Made by a program: the position numbers and the translations under genes
Assembly: GCA_043228905.1 (NCBI GenBank)
Contig: JBHGNT010000018.1
Span: 7,688,001-7,752,000 of the forward strand
From: Azolla caroliniana
Taxonomy: Eukaryota; Polypodiophyta
Length of the DNA: 64,000 nucleotides
Reading direction: 5' to 3'
Shown here: piece after piece, positions 9,955 through 20,304 of the stretch
Layout: each line of letters opens with the position of its first letter
Numbering within the stretch: position 1 is the stretch's first letter
The notes under the pieces: generated by a model
Seen by the model: the letters and a program-made list of their open reading frames with translations, nothing else
Told to the model about the DNA's origin: nothing
The model's database searches: none

Positions 9955-11276
9955 TTGCCTAGTGCGGTTTGGCGTAGTGGCTCTCCGCGAGCTCGTCTTC
10001 CACGTCTATCTCATCGAGGAGTGCCGCCCTTACCTCAACTGGCTTCTCGGACTCCGGTTCCGTTGCGAGACGCTTTCTCTTCACAAGGTCCACGATGTTG
10101 TCGTGGAACTCCCTTCTTGCTATGCCGAGCACTTCTCTAAGCGTGAGCTCTATGTGATTGTCGAGAACTCGCTCCTCTTCACAAGGTCCACGATGTTGTC
10201 GTGGAACTCCCTTCTTGCTATGCCGAGCACTTCCCTAAGCATGAGTTCTATGTGACTATCGAGAACTCGCTCCTCTAGAACCTTTTGTAGGGTCGTTGTT
10301 TTCTCTATCTCTGAGCTTAAGCGGAAGCTCAGATCCGGTCGGAGCGGCATCGTGCTTTTTGGTTGTGTCATGCCTCCCCGATGGGCCCTCTCTGAAGTAG
10401 TGGGCGGCTTCGACGTGCGAAGCCGCGACTTCTTCCTTTAGCCTCTTCATGCCACCTCGTCCGAAATTCGTGTCGAGCAATCTTCGTGTGTCGCTCGCAT
10501 GTAACCTACCATTTGAAAGGTAGACTGTATTACTCCTGAACACTTCTCTGAAGTCAGCGCATTCTCTCCGTTCATGTCCGGTGGCGTCGCACCATACGCA
10601 CCTCGGATTGGCCGGTGGTCGCTGGTCGCGCGGCTGACCTTCGTCGCTTGGTCAGGCCTGGGCAATCTGGAGGTCGCGCACCATCCTTGTCAGTTCTTCT
10701 AGTTCGGCGCCACTTGCAGGTGCCGCGACTATGTTCGCCGGGGGTGGGCCTAGCTCGAGCCACCTCCTCGTTTCTTCCATTTGGGTCGGCATTGGTTCGA
10801 CCCTGACTTCGACAGCCGGTCCGACTGACAAGGACCCCTTTTCTTTCCAGTCCCGGCCTTTGTCAATCCTACTGCATACTTCTTTGATGGTCACCCAGTC
10901 GGTCGTGAGAGCTCGGTTGGTTTCCAAAAGAAGGCCCACGCTTTCCCGAACACGCGAATCGAAAGATGTCACGAAAAATAGGACTTAGCTTGACATTTCG
11001 AACACGGTTCGGTCCAATCTAGAGAGTCGCGCGAACCGTGACTCGAACTCTTGGAGGAGCACCGAAGCGTTCTGACCCTTGCCGAGGCTTTTGACCCAGT
11101 CCATAAAATCCTTTCTCGATAGCCGGAGTGAGTCATCATAGCTGTACCTCTCGAGAACTTCCTCGGTGAATTCCGCCCAATCGTGACAGCCTACTTGAAT
11201 CTCGACCATCTCTGCATGGATGTGTGGTGTTACGACCCGGGGAAACCCCACTAGCCGTCTATCTTCAGGTATGTTT
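9955..11276 (-). pseudogene. Element X gag (broken, 5' end lost to copia-1)
   Basis: Gag in several frames. N-terminal capsid-like part near 10985-11276 (HAEMVEIQVGCHDWAEFTEE, FESRFARLSRLDRTVF), middle part (GLLLETNRALTTDWVTIKEV; a stretch like the gag of A), a zinc knuckle near 10585-10620 in the other frame (CVWCDATGHERREC, CX2CX4HX4C) and a C-terminal linker (SEIEKTTTLQKVLEERVLDS; REVLGIARREFHDNIVDL). A 98-bp tandem duplication disrupts the C-terminal part. The start of gag and the 5' LTR are absent; copia-1 begins at the break. Confidence 0.75.
10079..10274. repeat. 98-bp tandem duplication inside gag of X
   Basis: TCACAAGGTCCACGATG recurs at a 98-bp offset (10081 and 10179) and the whole unit is nearly identical. 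Because 98 is not a multiple of three, it shifts the frame. Confidence 0.9.
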
Positions 11277-11339
11277 TGTTGGGAGACAGGTCCCTCGGGA
11301 TGGGAAGGGAGAAGAACAGTGCCGACGAACAATCTCGAC

Positions 11340-11715
11340 TGAGGCCGAAATCGGATGAGGAGTACCCGACTACGAAGAGCCGGATGATACAGACCCGGTA
11401 TGAACCGGATGAGGAGTACCTGGCTACGGAGAGCCGGATGGTGCAGACCCGGTATGAACCGGATGAGGAGTACCTGGCTACGGAGAGCCGGATGGTGCAG
11501 ACCCGGTATGAACCGGATGAGGAGTACCTGGCTACGGAGAGCCGGTATGAACCGGATGAGGAGTACTTGGCTATGGAGAGCCGGATGGTGCAGACCCGGT
11601 ATGAACCGGATGAGGACCTCCCGGCTACGGAGATCCGGATGATATAGACCCGGTGAGTACCGGATGAGGAGCACCCGGCTATGAGAGCCGGATGACGCAG
11701 ACCCGGTGCGAACCG
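11340..11715. repeat. 54-bp minisatellite inside the LTR of copia-1
   Basis: TGAACCGGATGAGGAGTACC recurs at 11401, 11455, 11509, 11548 and 11602; the spacing is 54 bp except one unit with a 15-bp loss. Fifty-four is 18 codons and both strands are open through the core, giving 18-residue peptide repeats that are almost certainly not proteins. The LTRs of E, F and G carry fewer units of the same repeat. Confidence 0.9.
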
Positions 11716-11793
11716 GAGGAAGAGACTTATTCGTAAATATGTTTCTGAGAGCCCATCGAGGCTACATTTGTAAATAGCAGTAAAGTCATATTA

Positions 11794-11803
11794 GTATAAA
11801 TAT
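11794..11803 (+). promoter_or_regulatory. TATA box of copia-1 LTR
   Basis: TATAAATA within AGTATAAATATGACTTAG, also present in the F LTR (57012) and, inverted, in the E and G LTRs. The conserved position supports a real LTR promoter. Confidence 0.6.
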
Positions 11804-12182
11804 GACTTAGGGCAAACTTTTAGTTGTGGTTGTTGTCATTTTCTTGTTGGTGCAAGAAGAAGAGGAGAGTACGTAACGTTGTACAGAGAGAGAGAGAGAG
11901 AAAGAGGTCACTGCCTCTGTTGTAACCGTCGCCTGTGGCGAAGATCGTGAGTCCGAGGTCGTTGCCTCCGTGAACTCACTGTGTTTGTACATTCTTACAT
12001 AGTGATAGTTCGCAGCCTGTGGGCTGCCGTGGTTTTTCCCCTAGTTTGAGGTTTTCCACATAAACCTCCTGTGTAATTTTTCCTCTTCTTTGTGTCGCGT
12101 CTTATTACCTGTTTTCTGTGTATCATTCTAAGTTGGGTTGTGGCCGAGCATTGCGCATAAGGACTGTTGAGTTCCCGTCAAG

Positions 12183-12194
12183 TGGTATCAGAGC
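12183..12194 (+). other. Primer-binding site, initiator tRNA-Met
   Basis: TGGTATCAGAGC, complementary to the 3' end of plant initiator tRNA-Met, two bases after the LTR. It primes minus-strand DNA synthesis. Confidence 0.9.
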
Positions 12195-12209
12195 AAAACG
12201 ACACAGAAA

Positions 12210-13127
12210 ATGGATGAATCGTTTGGCGGCATGTTCAAGCTCACCGGCTCCAACTACTTAGTGTGGAAGTCGAAGATGAGGGACATGCTCGTGGTTAAGG
12301 ACCTCTGGCTGCCGGTTCAGTTCGGGGACAAGAGACCGGACAAAATCGACACCGCGATATGGGTGGTGATGCACATGAAGACAACGGCGTACATACGGTG
12401 CTTCATCGACATGAGCCTGTACAACAACTTCAATGAAGAGAGCAAGGCTCATGAGCTCTGGGAGAAGATCAACATAATGTTTCAAAACAAAAATGTTGTT
12501 AACCAGGTTTCCGTATTTCGGAAGCTAGTAAGACTCTGGTACCAAGATGGCTCCAGCATGGCGGAGCATATGAATGCCTTCCAGGGGCTGATACACCAAG
12601 CAACGTCATTGGAAGTACCTCTCGCCGATGAGGTACTAGCGCTGCTCCTGCTCGGTTCCCTCCCGGATAGCTGGGAGACGTTGGTTGTCACTTTGGGCAA
12701 CGCCGGGCCGGAAGGAAAGCGGTTATCCCTAGCAAGAGTAAAGTCGAGCTTGCTAGATGAGGAGGCGCGTCGGAAAGATAAGGATACGAGCTCCGACTCC
12801 AAAGCGCTCATTACCGAATCGGAACGCGGAAGACATAGAAACCGTAGTCCCCAGAACCGGGAGAAGTCGGGGACATGGTCAAAGTCAAGGGGGAGGCCTA
12901 CTTGCTTCTATTGCGGCAAGCCGGGACACTTCCAGAAGAACTATCGGCATTTCCGAAAAGATAAGGAGACCGACGGTACCGATTCGAAGCGGACCCCGGA
13001 CCGGAACGGTAAAGACCGGAGGGGGCCGGACCGGAAGGGGACGACGGCAATCACGGCAAGTGAAGAAGAGTTGATGCTCATCACCGAGGAGAGTGAGATA
13101 AACCTTGCCGGCAACGAGATGACCTAG
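12210..13127 (+). CDS. Copia-1 gag
   Basis: Gag polyprotein of 305 residues that builds the virus-like particle. The N-terminal part (GMFKLTGSNYLVWKSKMRD, the copia gag start) leads to the retrotransposon-gag region (VSVFRKLVRLWYQDGSSMAE; LLLGSLPDSWETLVVTLGN) and a zinc knuckle CFYCGKPGHFQKNY in which the last Cys of CX2CX4HX4C is Tyr (Cys in sibling E), so RNA binding may be weakened. Starts at the first ATG after the primer site. It ends at a TAG in EMT*VVDSG that siblings E and G read as Trp; in the intact family gag and pol are therefore probably one ORF. Confidence 0.85.
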   Translation: MDESFGGMFKLTGSNYLVWKSKMRDMLVVKDLWLPVQFGDKRPDKIDTAIWVVMHMKTTAYIRCFIDMSLYNNFNEESKAHELWEKINIMFQNKNVVNQVSVFRKLVRLWYQDGSSMAEHMNAFQGLIHQATSLEVPLADEVLALLLLGSLPDSWETLVVTLGNAGPEGKRLSLARVKSSLLDEEARRKDKDTSSDSKALITESERGRHRNRSPQNREKSGTWSKSRGRPTCFYCGKPGHFQKNYRHFRKDKETDGTDSKRTPDRNGKDRRGPDRKGTTAITASEEELMLITEESEINLAGNEMT

Positions 13128-14576
13128 GTGGTAGACTCTGGAGCGTCGTTCCACCTTACCCCGGACCGGAAATGCTTCTCATCCTACTCAGCCGGTGATC
13201 AGGGCTGTGTCCGGATGGGGAATGAAGGGACATGCCGAATTGTCGGCATGGGAGACGTGTGGCTGTCGACACCAACCGGATGCAAGTTGTTGCTGAAGGA
13301 TGTCCGACACGTTCCGAAGGTTCTTCTGAACCTGATATCAGTCAGTCGGCTAGATGATGAAGGCTACACGGGTAGCATCCGGAACGGTGTCATGAAATTC
13401 AGCAAAGGAAGCCTGATTGTGGCTCGGGCCCGGAAGGTAAACACACTATACTTGATGAATGCCCGGTTATGTCCGGAAGAAGTGAACGTGGCTTCCGACA
13501 CCGCCGGTGAGCTGTGGCACAAGAGGCTGTGTCATATGAGCGAGAAGGGGATGAAGAGGCTTGCAGACGACAACCTCATTCCAGTGAAGAACGTGCACTT
13601 ACAGAAGTGCATTGATTCTCTGGCCGGTAAGCAAAACCGGACCTCCTTCCGACCAAGGCCACCAATGAGACGTAATGCACCACTAGAGTTGGTGCATACG
13701 GATGTGTGTCAAGTAGACACGAAGTCACATGCCGGAGCGCAGTACTTCATGACGTTCATAGATGACCACAGCCGGAAGCTGTGGGCCACACCGTTGAAGA
13801 CGAAGGATCAGGTGCTATCCGTCCTCAAAGAGCTCCACGCGAGAGTGGAAAGAGAAACCGGTTGGAAGCTGAAGGCGGTTCGAACAGATAACAGAGGAGA
13901 ATACAGGGGGCAGTTCGAGGAGTACTGCCGCTCGAAGGGAATCCGGCTCGAATTTACCGTGCCGAAGACGCCAGAACTAAACGGACTGGCCGAGAGGATG
14001 AACCGGACCATAATGGAGAGGGTCCGGAGTATGCTAGCGCATGCAAAACTACCCAAGAAGTTTTGGGCTGAGGCACTGTCGACAACGACATATGTGATAA
14101 ATAGATCACCCTCAGTACCCTTGGACAGAGACACGCCACAGAGAGTGTGGACCGGTAAGGAAGTATCCTACCGGCATCTGAAGGTGTTCGGGTGTCTCGC
14201 GTACGTGCATGTAGCTAAGGACCGGAGAGGTAAGTTAGATCCAAAGACCCGGCCATGCATATTCCTCGGTTACGGTGACGATGAGTTCGGCTACCGAGTG
14301 TGGGACCCAGTCGACAAGAAGGTATTCCGGAGTCAAGTTATTATCTTCATGGAGGACAAGACGCTCGCCGACTGGGAGTCGGAGAAGAAGATAATAAACT
14401 CTGAGTCGACCGATAAGGATAGACTCTACGATGAGCAGACCCAACCGGCAAGAGACCGGTTAGCACTCGAGGAACCAGCCGGTTACGGTGAGGATACCAA
14501 ACCGGCAGAAGAAGAAGTAGAGGAAGCTGAGACCGGAACCGGCCAAGACCCCGAATCGGATTCGGATGAAGAGTGA
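13128..14576 (+). pseudogene. Copia-1 protease and integrase
   Basis: In frame with gag after a TAG. Protease VVDSGASFHLTPD (active D-S-G), then the integrase zinc domain (ELWHKRLCHMSEKG, and a Cys pair region where CIDSLAGKQ stands for CxxC, one Cys lost), catalytic core (TDVCQ, MTFIDDHSRKLW; VRTDNRGEYRGQF; ELNGLAERMNRT gives D, D, E) and the C-terminal copia block VWTGKEVSYRHLKVFGCLAYVH and CIFLGYGDDEFGYRVWD. Ends at a TGA in an acidic linker (SDSDEE), after which RT continues in other frames. Confidence 0.85.
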
Positions 14577-15720
14577 ATGGAGGAGCCAGTTACCGAAGCC
14601 CGAAGACGTAGATATCCTCTGAGAGAGAGAAGGCCCCCCAGAGATTTCCGGATGCAGAGCATATTCTGCTGACCGATGAGGGGGAGCGGGAAAGCTTCGA
14701 AGAAGCGAAGGATAACACCCACAGCCAAAAATGGTTGAGTGCCATGCAGGACGAGATGGATTCCCTGCATGAGAACCATACGTACAAATTGGTGGAGTTG
14801 CCGAAAGGAAAGCGAGCACTTCGAAACAAGTGGGTCTACAAGTTGAAACCGGGAGATGCCGGGAACCCCCCGAGATACAAAGCCAAGATCGTGGTGAAGG
14901 GGTTCCAGCAGAAGAAGGGCGTGGACTTCAACGAGATATTTGCCCCGGTAGTAAAGATGACCTCCATCCGGACGGTGCTGAGTATAGCAGCAAGCATGGA
15001 CCTCGAGGTAGAGCAGCTGGACGTGAAGACGGCATTCCTTCACGGCGACCTCGAAGAGGAGATCTACATGTAGCAACCGGAAGGTTTCGTGGAGAAAGGG
15101 AAGGAGCACCTGGTATGCCGGTTGAAGAAGAGCTTGTACGGATTGAAGCAGGCTCCCTGACAATGGTACCGGAAGTTCGACTCCTTCATGACCGATCAAG
15201 GGTACCACAAGACGCAGGCCGATCACTGCGTGTTTGTGAAGAAGTTTGAAGGAGGAGACTTCCTGATACTCCTTCTGTACGTGGATGACATGTTGATCGT
15301 CGGACGGGACCAAGTCAAAATACGGATGCTGAAGAAGGCTCTCAACCGGACCTTCTCAATGAAAGACTTGGGTCCGGCAAGACAGATGTTGGGGATGCAC
15401 ATCATCCGGAACTGGTCAGCGAAGCAATTATGGCTGTCACAGGAGAAGTATGTGACAAAGGTGCTTCACCAGTTCAACATGTTAGAAGCGAAACCGGTCG
15501 GATCGACATTTCCGGCAAACTGCAGGCTATCCGGCAAGCAAAGCCCGAAGACGAAAGCAGAGAAGGCAGATATGATGAAGATTCCATATGCCTCTGCCGT
15601 CGGGAGCTTGATGTACGCAATGGTTTGTACTCGACCGGATATAGGATACGCAGTCGGAGTGGTGAGTTGGTTCATGAGCAATCCCGGCAAGGAGCACTGG
15701 AACGCCGTCAGATGCCGGTA
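14577..15720 (+). pseudogene. Copia-1 reverse transcriptase (broken)
   Basis: RT region: [107 protein letters not shown] (active YVDD) and MKDLGPARQMLGMHIIR. Broken by a frame change near 14660, a TAG after EEEIYM and a TGA after KQAP. It ends at PGKEHWNAV, before RNase H. The catalytic motif is intact, but the protein could not be made in one piece. Confidence 0.85.
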
Positions 15721-15765
15721 GGATACTTCCTTAGCTACATGCACGTACGCGAGATGTCACTGTCC
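15712..15765 (-). pseudogene. Scrambled integrase scraps at the end of copia-1
   Basis: Two short inverted pieces of copia integrase sequence (compare 55560-55580 and 55522-55550 in element E) are joined here: GATGCCGGTAGGATACTTCC next to TTAGCTACATGCACGTACGC. They mark a complex junction between copia-1 and gypsy B. Confidence 0.6.
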
Positions 15766-16526
15766 CACTCGCGTCTTTGTGTCGAAGGGCCATGTCCCTG
15801 TGAATCTACGCTCGCACGTAGTGGGTCTCTTGTCCCTTCTCTCTTGCTCTTCGGTACAGGACCCCTGAGGTCCCGCCTCATTCCACGCATCCGCGAGGAA
15901 AACCTCGACACCGGGCTTGTCGCTAACTCAAGACTCGAGCATTTTGGAAACAAGTCAGGTTCTTATGATCATTGTAGACAATGATCTACTGAGACGAACC
16001 TTCTAGAAAATGTCGCCATTGTGGAAACGAATCCACAATTGCAAGAAGCTCTTTGTCATGGATCTCATAGTTGATCTCTGCAACTTCAAACTTTCGTGAA
16101 TGAAAGGTGACACGGTGTAGTTGTCCATCATCTCCAGTCTATGAGAGATCACTCCCTAGTGTAAAATCGGATGCATCGGCTTCGAGGATGAAGCGTTTTC
16201 TTGGTTCGACATGTGCTAAGATAGGTGCCATTGTAAATGCTCGTTTTAAGCTTTCGAATGCCTCGGATGCATCTGAACTCCATATAAATGGCTGATCTTT
16301 ATGTGTGAGTTGAGTAAGCGGAAGCCCAACCTTGGAATAATCTTTAATAAATTTTCGATAAAAATTTACGAACCTGAGAAAACATTGCACATCACGTACT
16401 GAAAGGGGCATTTGCCACTCTAAAATTGCTTGTACCTTCATGGGTTCCATAGCAATACCAACTAATGATACAACATACCCCAAAAATTCCACTTGATTCT
16501 GGCTGAAACTACACTTTTCTAATTTT
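15766..16526 (-). pseudogene. Gypsy B: end of RT and RNase H (distal part)
   Basis: Minus-strand chromovirus-type pol fragment: [75 protein letters not shown] and the RNase H start FILEADASDFTLG (first catalytic Asp). Beyond an in-frame break the RNase H continues to about 15766 ([20 protein letters not shown]; then HFLEG and a DHKNLT motif). The frame is continuous with the B RT at 22.5-23.2 kb once element A is taken out. No integrase remains. Confidence 0.8.
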
Positions 16527-16530
16527 GCGT

Positions 16531-17442
16531 TGCGTAAAATGCGACGGGGATACGTGAACGTTGAGGCAAGACCCCGGGGCCTTTGTCTAGAGGATATCAA
16601 ATTCGTGTATTTATATACTAAGAATTAACCGAAATGAGAAAGATTAACAAATTTCATTAATAAAAGGGAACGAAAGATTACAATCAATCCCAAGATTGGG
16701 ATTATAAAAGTTTTATCTTATGGAGATGATTAGAATAATAGATTAGAGGAAATAAGACATTATGATTCTTGAGTGATATGGCTTTGACAAGGAATTTTGG
16801 ATTTTGAGAGATTGCTTCCGTATGGAGATTATGGTTTACTTGAGAGATAGCTTCCGTAGGGAAGATTAGGGTTATTGGCTTCGATAAGATAAGAGAGCTC
16901 TCCCAATTGAAAAGAAAAAAAATTTGATAATATGGAGAGTGAGCTCTAGTGTAGGAAAAAAAAATGGAATAAATATGGAGTTCTCTCTTTATCATAGCCT
17001 TTTCAATTTTTGTTGCATGGCCTCTACTTTTAGTTGCCTAGCTTTTTCTTTTGGTTGCATGTGACTGTCCACATGACCTTTACTTTTTCCATGCACTCCC
17101 TTCTTTAGTTGCTTGCGTCCACATGGCCTTTACTTTAGTTCTCTTCACTTTACTTTAGTTTGTTGCATGATCCAATCTTTCATCCGTCCGCGTCCAACAT
17201 CGTCCGGTAGCCGGTTCCATTTTGCTTGCCTGTCGGTTCCGGTACCGATTTTGCTTGCCGGCCGGTTCCATTTTGCTTGCCGGCCGGTTCTCATAACTTG
17301 ATATGTATTTCTCCATTTTGTATATAGTAAAATACATTTTGAAGCTCTTGAGTATATCCATCTTTCTACAGTAAGCTACTAATCTAATCTATAATAATTA
17401 TTTCATTATTTTTTTACATAGTGTGTGAAGATTCACATGACA
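16531..17442 (-). mobile_element. 3' LTR of gypsy A (shortened)
   Basis: 912 bp. Shares both ends with the 5' LTR but lacks about 620 bp: most of the GC-rich CCGGTTCCGG repeat and the segment with the TATA box. The deletion joins GGCCGGTTC to TCATAACTTGATATG. Confidence 0.9.
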
Positions 17443-17465
17443 TTCGCCCCCACCAAACGTGCACA
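17443..17465 (-). other. Polypurine tract of A
   Basis: On minus TTTGGTGGGGGCGAA immediately before the LTR start TGTCATGTG. Matches the tract of X. Confidence 0.75.
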
Positions 17466-17509
17466 TCCACCGGTATGTGCCAATTTTGGTGAGGATTCAT
17501 TTTTGTTTA

Positions 17510-18752
17510 CTATACTTTTTCATCAATGTTTAAGACTGAATCGTCAAAAGCTTCGAATCCAATTTCTATTCTATCTCTTCTCTTGAAGATCTTGATTCTT
17601 TTACCGGCAATTGGCAAGGCAAGTGGTGTACCATCCAATTCTACTAAATGATATGTTGCATTATCTTCCACTTTCTTCACCACATATGGCCCAAACCATC
17701 GTTGTGAGAATTTTCGAGCCGTACTATGTTGGTTATCTAGGCTACTGTCATAGACTAGCACCCAATCTCCTTCAACGATTTTCCTCGGCCGAAGTCGATG
17801 TCGTTTATCGAAGTCTTTCTTGTTCTTTAGCCTTGCATTCTTTAGCCACGCTTTAGCCACCTCTACATCTTCCAAATTTCGCTCTAATTGTCGAATCCTC
17901 AATGCTAGAAGATCTTCTCTACTTATCTCATCTTGCCATGGCAATGCAAACCATGAAATAATACTTTGTTCTACCGGCCTCACCTTCTCCTTTAAGAGCT
18001 CGATCAACTTCGGTAGGTGTGCTCTCGGAACCAGTATCGGTTTCAAATTCCAAGGCACATGCGGCACTGTGAAGATCACCATCGGTTCTACCGTCCTTGG
18101 ATTAGCACACCCGATTTCTTGTGGAAAAAACGCAAAAGCCTTCCCATGTCTTTCAAGCATTCCACGAAACATCCGCTCCTCTTCAGGGAGGAGGAAATCC
18201 TCCCTTCCAAGTTGTAGCTTTCCCTTCGTCTCTTCAGTGAAGACATGACCAATTGTATTTGGGTTCCTTAAGCTCGGATCTTTTGCAACTTCCTTCATCT
18301 TTTGCCAGCTATCTTCCGGTAGCCGAACTGCAACTGGCTTGATCTTCCTATCCACGGTTTTATATTTTGTGTTGACTTCGACTTCCTCTATCAAGATGCC
18401 TCGATGATATTCATCGATGATAGTATACATGTTGACGGAGTTAACCGAAATCACATGTTGATGGTGAGGATAGCTGAAATCCACGACTTCCTCGATTTCG
18501 CCGATGGTGTCGTTAAATGAGGCTTCCTCCAGAATATATGACACAAATTCTTCTTCTTCGATTATGCTTTCTTCTTTCAGCACCTCCTCGAAGTCTTGTA
18601 TCTGACACTTTTCCTTCTTGTTGAGTAGTCTAAGTTTGCATGCGCCGCCAGGTGTGACGCATGTTGCTTCTCCTTGCAATCCACGCACTTTGCTTCCTTG
18701 TGGGGACTTATGATTGCTCGGACTATTTGTGCCCCATGCATCAATAGTTCGC
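17510..18752 (-). CDS. Gypsy A fused RT-N / integrase-C remnant
   Basis: An open frame of about 390 residues formed by an in-frame deletion. The N-terminal 250 residues equal the RT lead-in of X and D (VNTKYKTVDRKIKPVAVRLP; ERMFRGMLERHGKAFAF; FTVPHVPWNLKPILVPRAHL) and stop at ELLKEKV, just before the palm. The rest is the integrase C-terminus (RPVEQSIISW; HRLRPRKIVEGDWVLVYDS; RWFGPYVV; AGKRIKIFKRR). RT palm, RNase H, zinc domain and DDE core are all missing. The frame differs from gag-protease, as expected if pol were made by frameshifting. No catalytic role is possible; whether the protein is made is unknown. Confidence 0.8.
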
Positions 18753-18753
18753 T

Positions 18754-20304
18754 TTAAAAATCCAAGGATTCGCCTCCAAGGCTATCTCGGTTCCTTTCAT
18801 GATTAGCTCGCACCGTCAGGAATTGAACGGATCTTTTACTATCAAGACTCTTGACGCGCGCGAAGGCTGCTCCATTATCGAACACCTTGGTCTCCATCCG
18901 GGACGATGTTATATATGGTTGTCCTAGGATGACGGGATGTGAAGCTGAGTCTTGCACGAAGAAGTGTTGATCAATCTCTACATCCCCGATCGTGACTTTA
19001 ACGTTGGGGCAAGCTCCGTACAAGTCCTCCGTAGCCTTCGTCGCCGCTCGAATCTTCCATCCGTGGTTTGTATTAATCGGCCATCTTCCTTTCTTGTAGA
19101 ACTCGGTCGACATGAGGTTGATCTCAGAGCCATGGTCAATCAAAGCGACCACGGTCTCTTTCTTCTCTCCGATCTTCACCGGTGTCTCCGTTGTCGCTCT
19201 TGCCCAATGAGGCCGCGAGTAATGGCTATCCGCCACCACTTCTTCTTCCTCCTCCTCTTCCGATCTTGCCATGGTTATGGCACTTGTTTTCACCTCCTCT
19301 TCATTAGATTGTTGCCACTTCCTCTTAATAAGGTCCACAATAGTATCATGGAACTCCTTCTTTGCGATCCCAAGTAGCTCTCTCAAGGTAAGGTCGACAT
19401 GACTATCTAAAACCTTCTCCTCAAGGACCTTCCGCAAGTTAGTTGTTTGTTCTATGTCCGACCTTAGCTTGTAAGTCGGTGCCGCTCGTTCTTTTCCTTT
19501 CTTCGTTGATTCTTCGACTTCCATCCGAGCAGGTTGGCTCGATCCACCGGGCTTCATGTTTGTTTCACCAATCTCTTTTCTTGGGATAGGTTGGGGTGGC
19601 CCTTCTTTCCCTCTGTTCCTCGTGTTAGGTCGCTTTGATGTGACATCTTCTTCACCGGTTCCCTTCCTCTTCTCTTCGACAAGGGCTTCATAGGTGTCAC
19701 ACACAACCTCCGCAAAGCTTGTGTTTTCGTCGATTGGATCTGACCATCCGGTTGCTCGTCGCACGTTTCGGTCAGCAAGTTTTAGATCCTCCGAATTGAT
19801 TTTGCCTTTTTCTTTGCACTCAAAGACCGTTGGCCAAAACCCAGCTCCTGGCTTGGTCATTTTAAGATTCTCTTTTCCAACTCGTATCCGAACTGAAGCG
19901 GCATAGTGCATAGCCTCCACATGCCTTGCATCTTCTTCTTCTACAATCTTTTTCAGCCCACCTCTTCCGAAGTTCACTCGTAGTGGCTTCCGGGTCTCGC
20001 TCGAGTGAATCATGTTGCCGTCCAAATAGACGACATTCTTGTGGATCGCATCTTGCAAGTCAGCACATTCCCTTCGTGAGTGTTCAAAGCTATCACACCA
20101 CACACATCTATACGCTTCTTTTCCCTTGGGCCCGCGTCGACCTAAGTTGGCTAGCGATACCGCTTCAAACTTCTTGGAGAGCTCTTCGATTATAGACTCC
20201 TCCATTGCTTTCTTGTCGAAATTGTTGATCGGCTTACTAGGCTCAATCGTCGTAGGTGCCTTCTTCCACAATTGTGGCTTCTCGACCTCAGCTTCCTCTT
20301 GCCA
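18754..20304 (-). CDS. Gypsy A gag C-terminal half and protease
   Basis: About 515 residues, in frame with the upstream gag half after one TAA. It has a basic linker, a zinc knuckle CVWCDSFEHSRREC (CX2CX4HX4C), a charged middle, the segment SDIEQTTNLRKVLEEKVLDS and ELLGIAKKEFHDTIVDLIKR shared with X and D, then a retropepsin with ALIDHGSEINLMS (D-H-G-S), WPINTNHGWKIRAATKATED, EIDQHFFVQD and HPVILGQPYI. It ends soon after the protease (SLGGESLDF), so protease is carried on the gag ORF and pol follows in another frame. Lesions are few, which fits the near-identical LTRs. Confidence 0.85.
   Translation of the reverse strand, partial: WQEEAEVEKPQLWKKAPTTIEPSKPINNFDKKAMEESIIEELSKKFEAVSLANLGRRGPKGKEAYRCVWCDSFEHSRRECADLQDAIHKNVVYLDGNMIHSSETRKPLRVNFGRGGLKKIVEEEDARHVEAMHYAASVRIRVGKENLKMTKPGAGFWPTVFECKEKGKINSEDLKLADRNVRRATGWSDPIDENTSFAEVVCDTYEALVEEKRKGTGEEDVTSKRPNTRNRGKEGPPQPIPRKEIGETNMKPGGSSQPARMEVEESTKKGKERAAPTYKLRSDIEQTTNLRKVLEEKVLDSHVDLTLRELLGIAKKEFHDTIVDLIKRKWQQSNEEEVKTSAITMARSEEEEEEEVVADSHYSRPHWARATTETPVKIGEKKETVVALIDHGSEINLMSTEFYKKGRWPINTNHGWKIRAATKATEDLYGACPNVKVTIGDVEIDQHFFVQDSASHPVILGQPYITSSRMETKVFDNGAAFARVKSLDSKRSVQFLTVRANHERNRDSLGGESLDF

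Larger units (their letters stand above)
11277..12180 (+). mobile_element. 5' LTR of copia-1
   Basis: Starts TGTTGGGAGACAGG and ends CCCGTCA (TG...CA), followed after two bases by the primer-binding site. Length 904 bp, longer than the LTRs of E and F because of a larger internal minisatellite. Contains a TATA box, a short GA tract near 11887 and a conserved GC-rich tail. Confidence 0.9.
11277..15720 (+). mobile_element. Copia-1: Ty1/copia element, 3' end missing
   Basis: Has a 5' LTR, initiator-Met primer site, gag, protease, integrase and most of RT in the plus direction. It sits in the gag of gypsy X (minus). The element stops inside the RT/RNase H region (near EHWNAV) and is followed by short scrambled integrase pieces, so RNase H and the 3' LTR are lost. 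Relatives E, F and G lie at 54-61 kb. Confidence 0.9.

Noticed and set aside
11276-11674. Long frames on both strands with 18-residue repeats
   Set aside because: They follow the 54-bp LTR minisatellite, whose period is a multiple of three; no domain, start context or conservation beyond the repeat.
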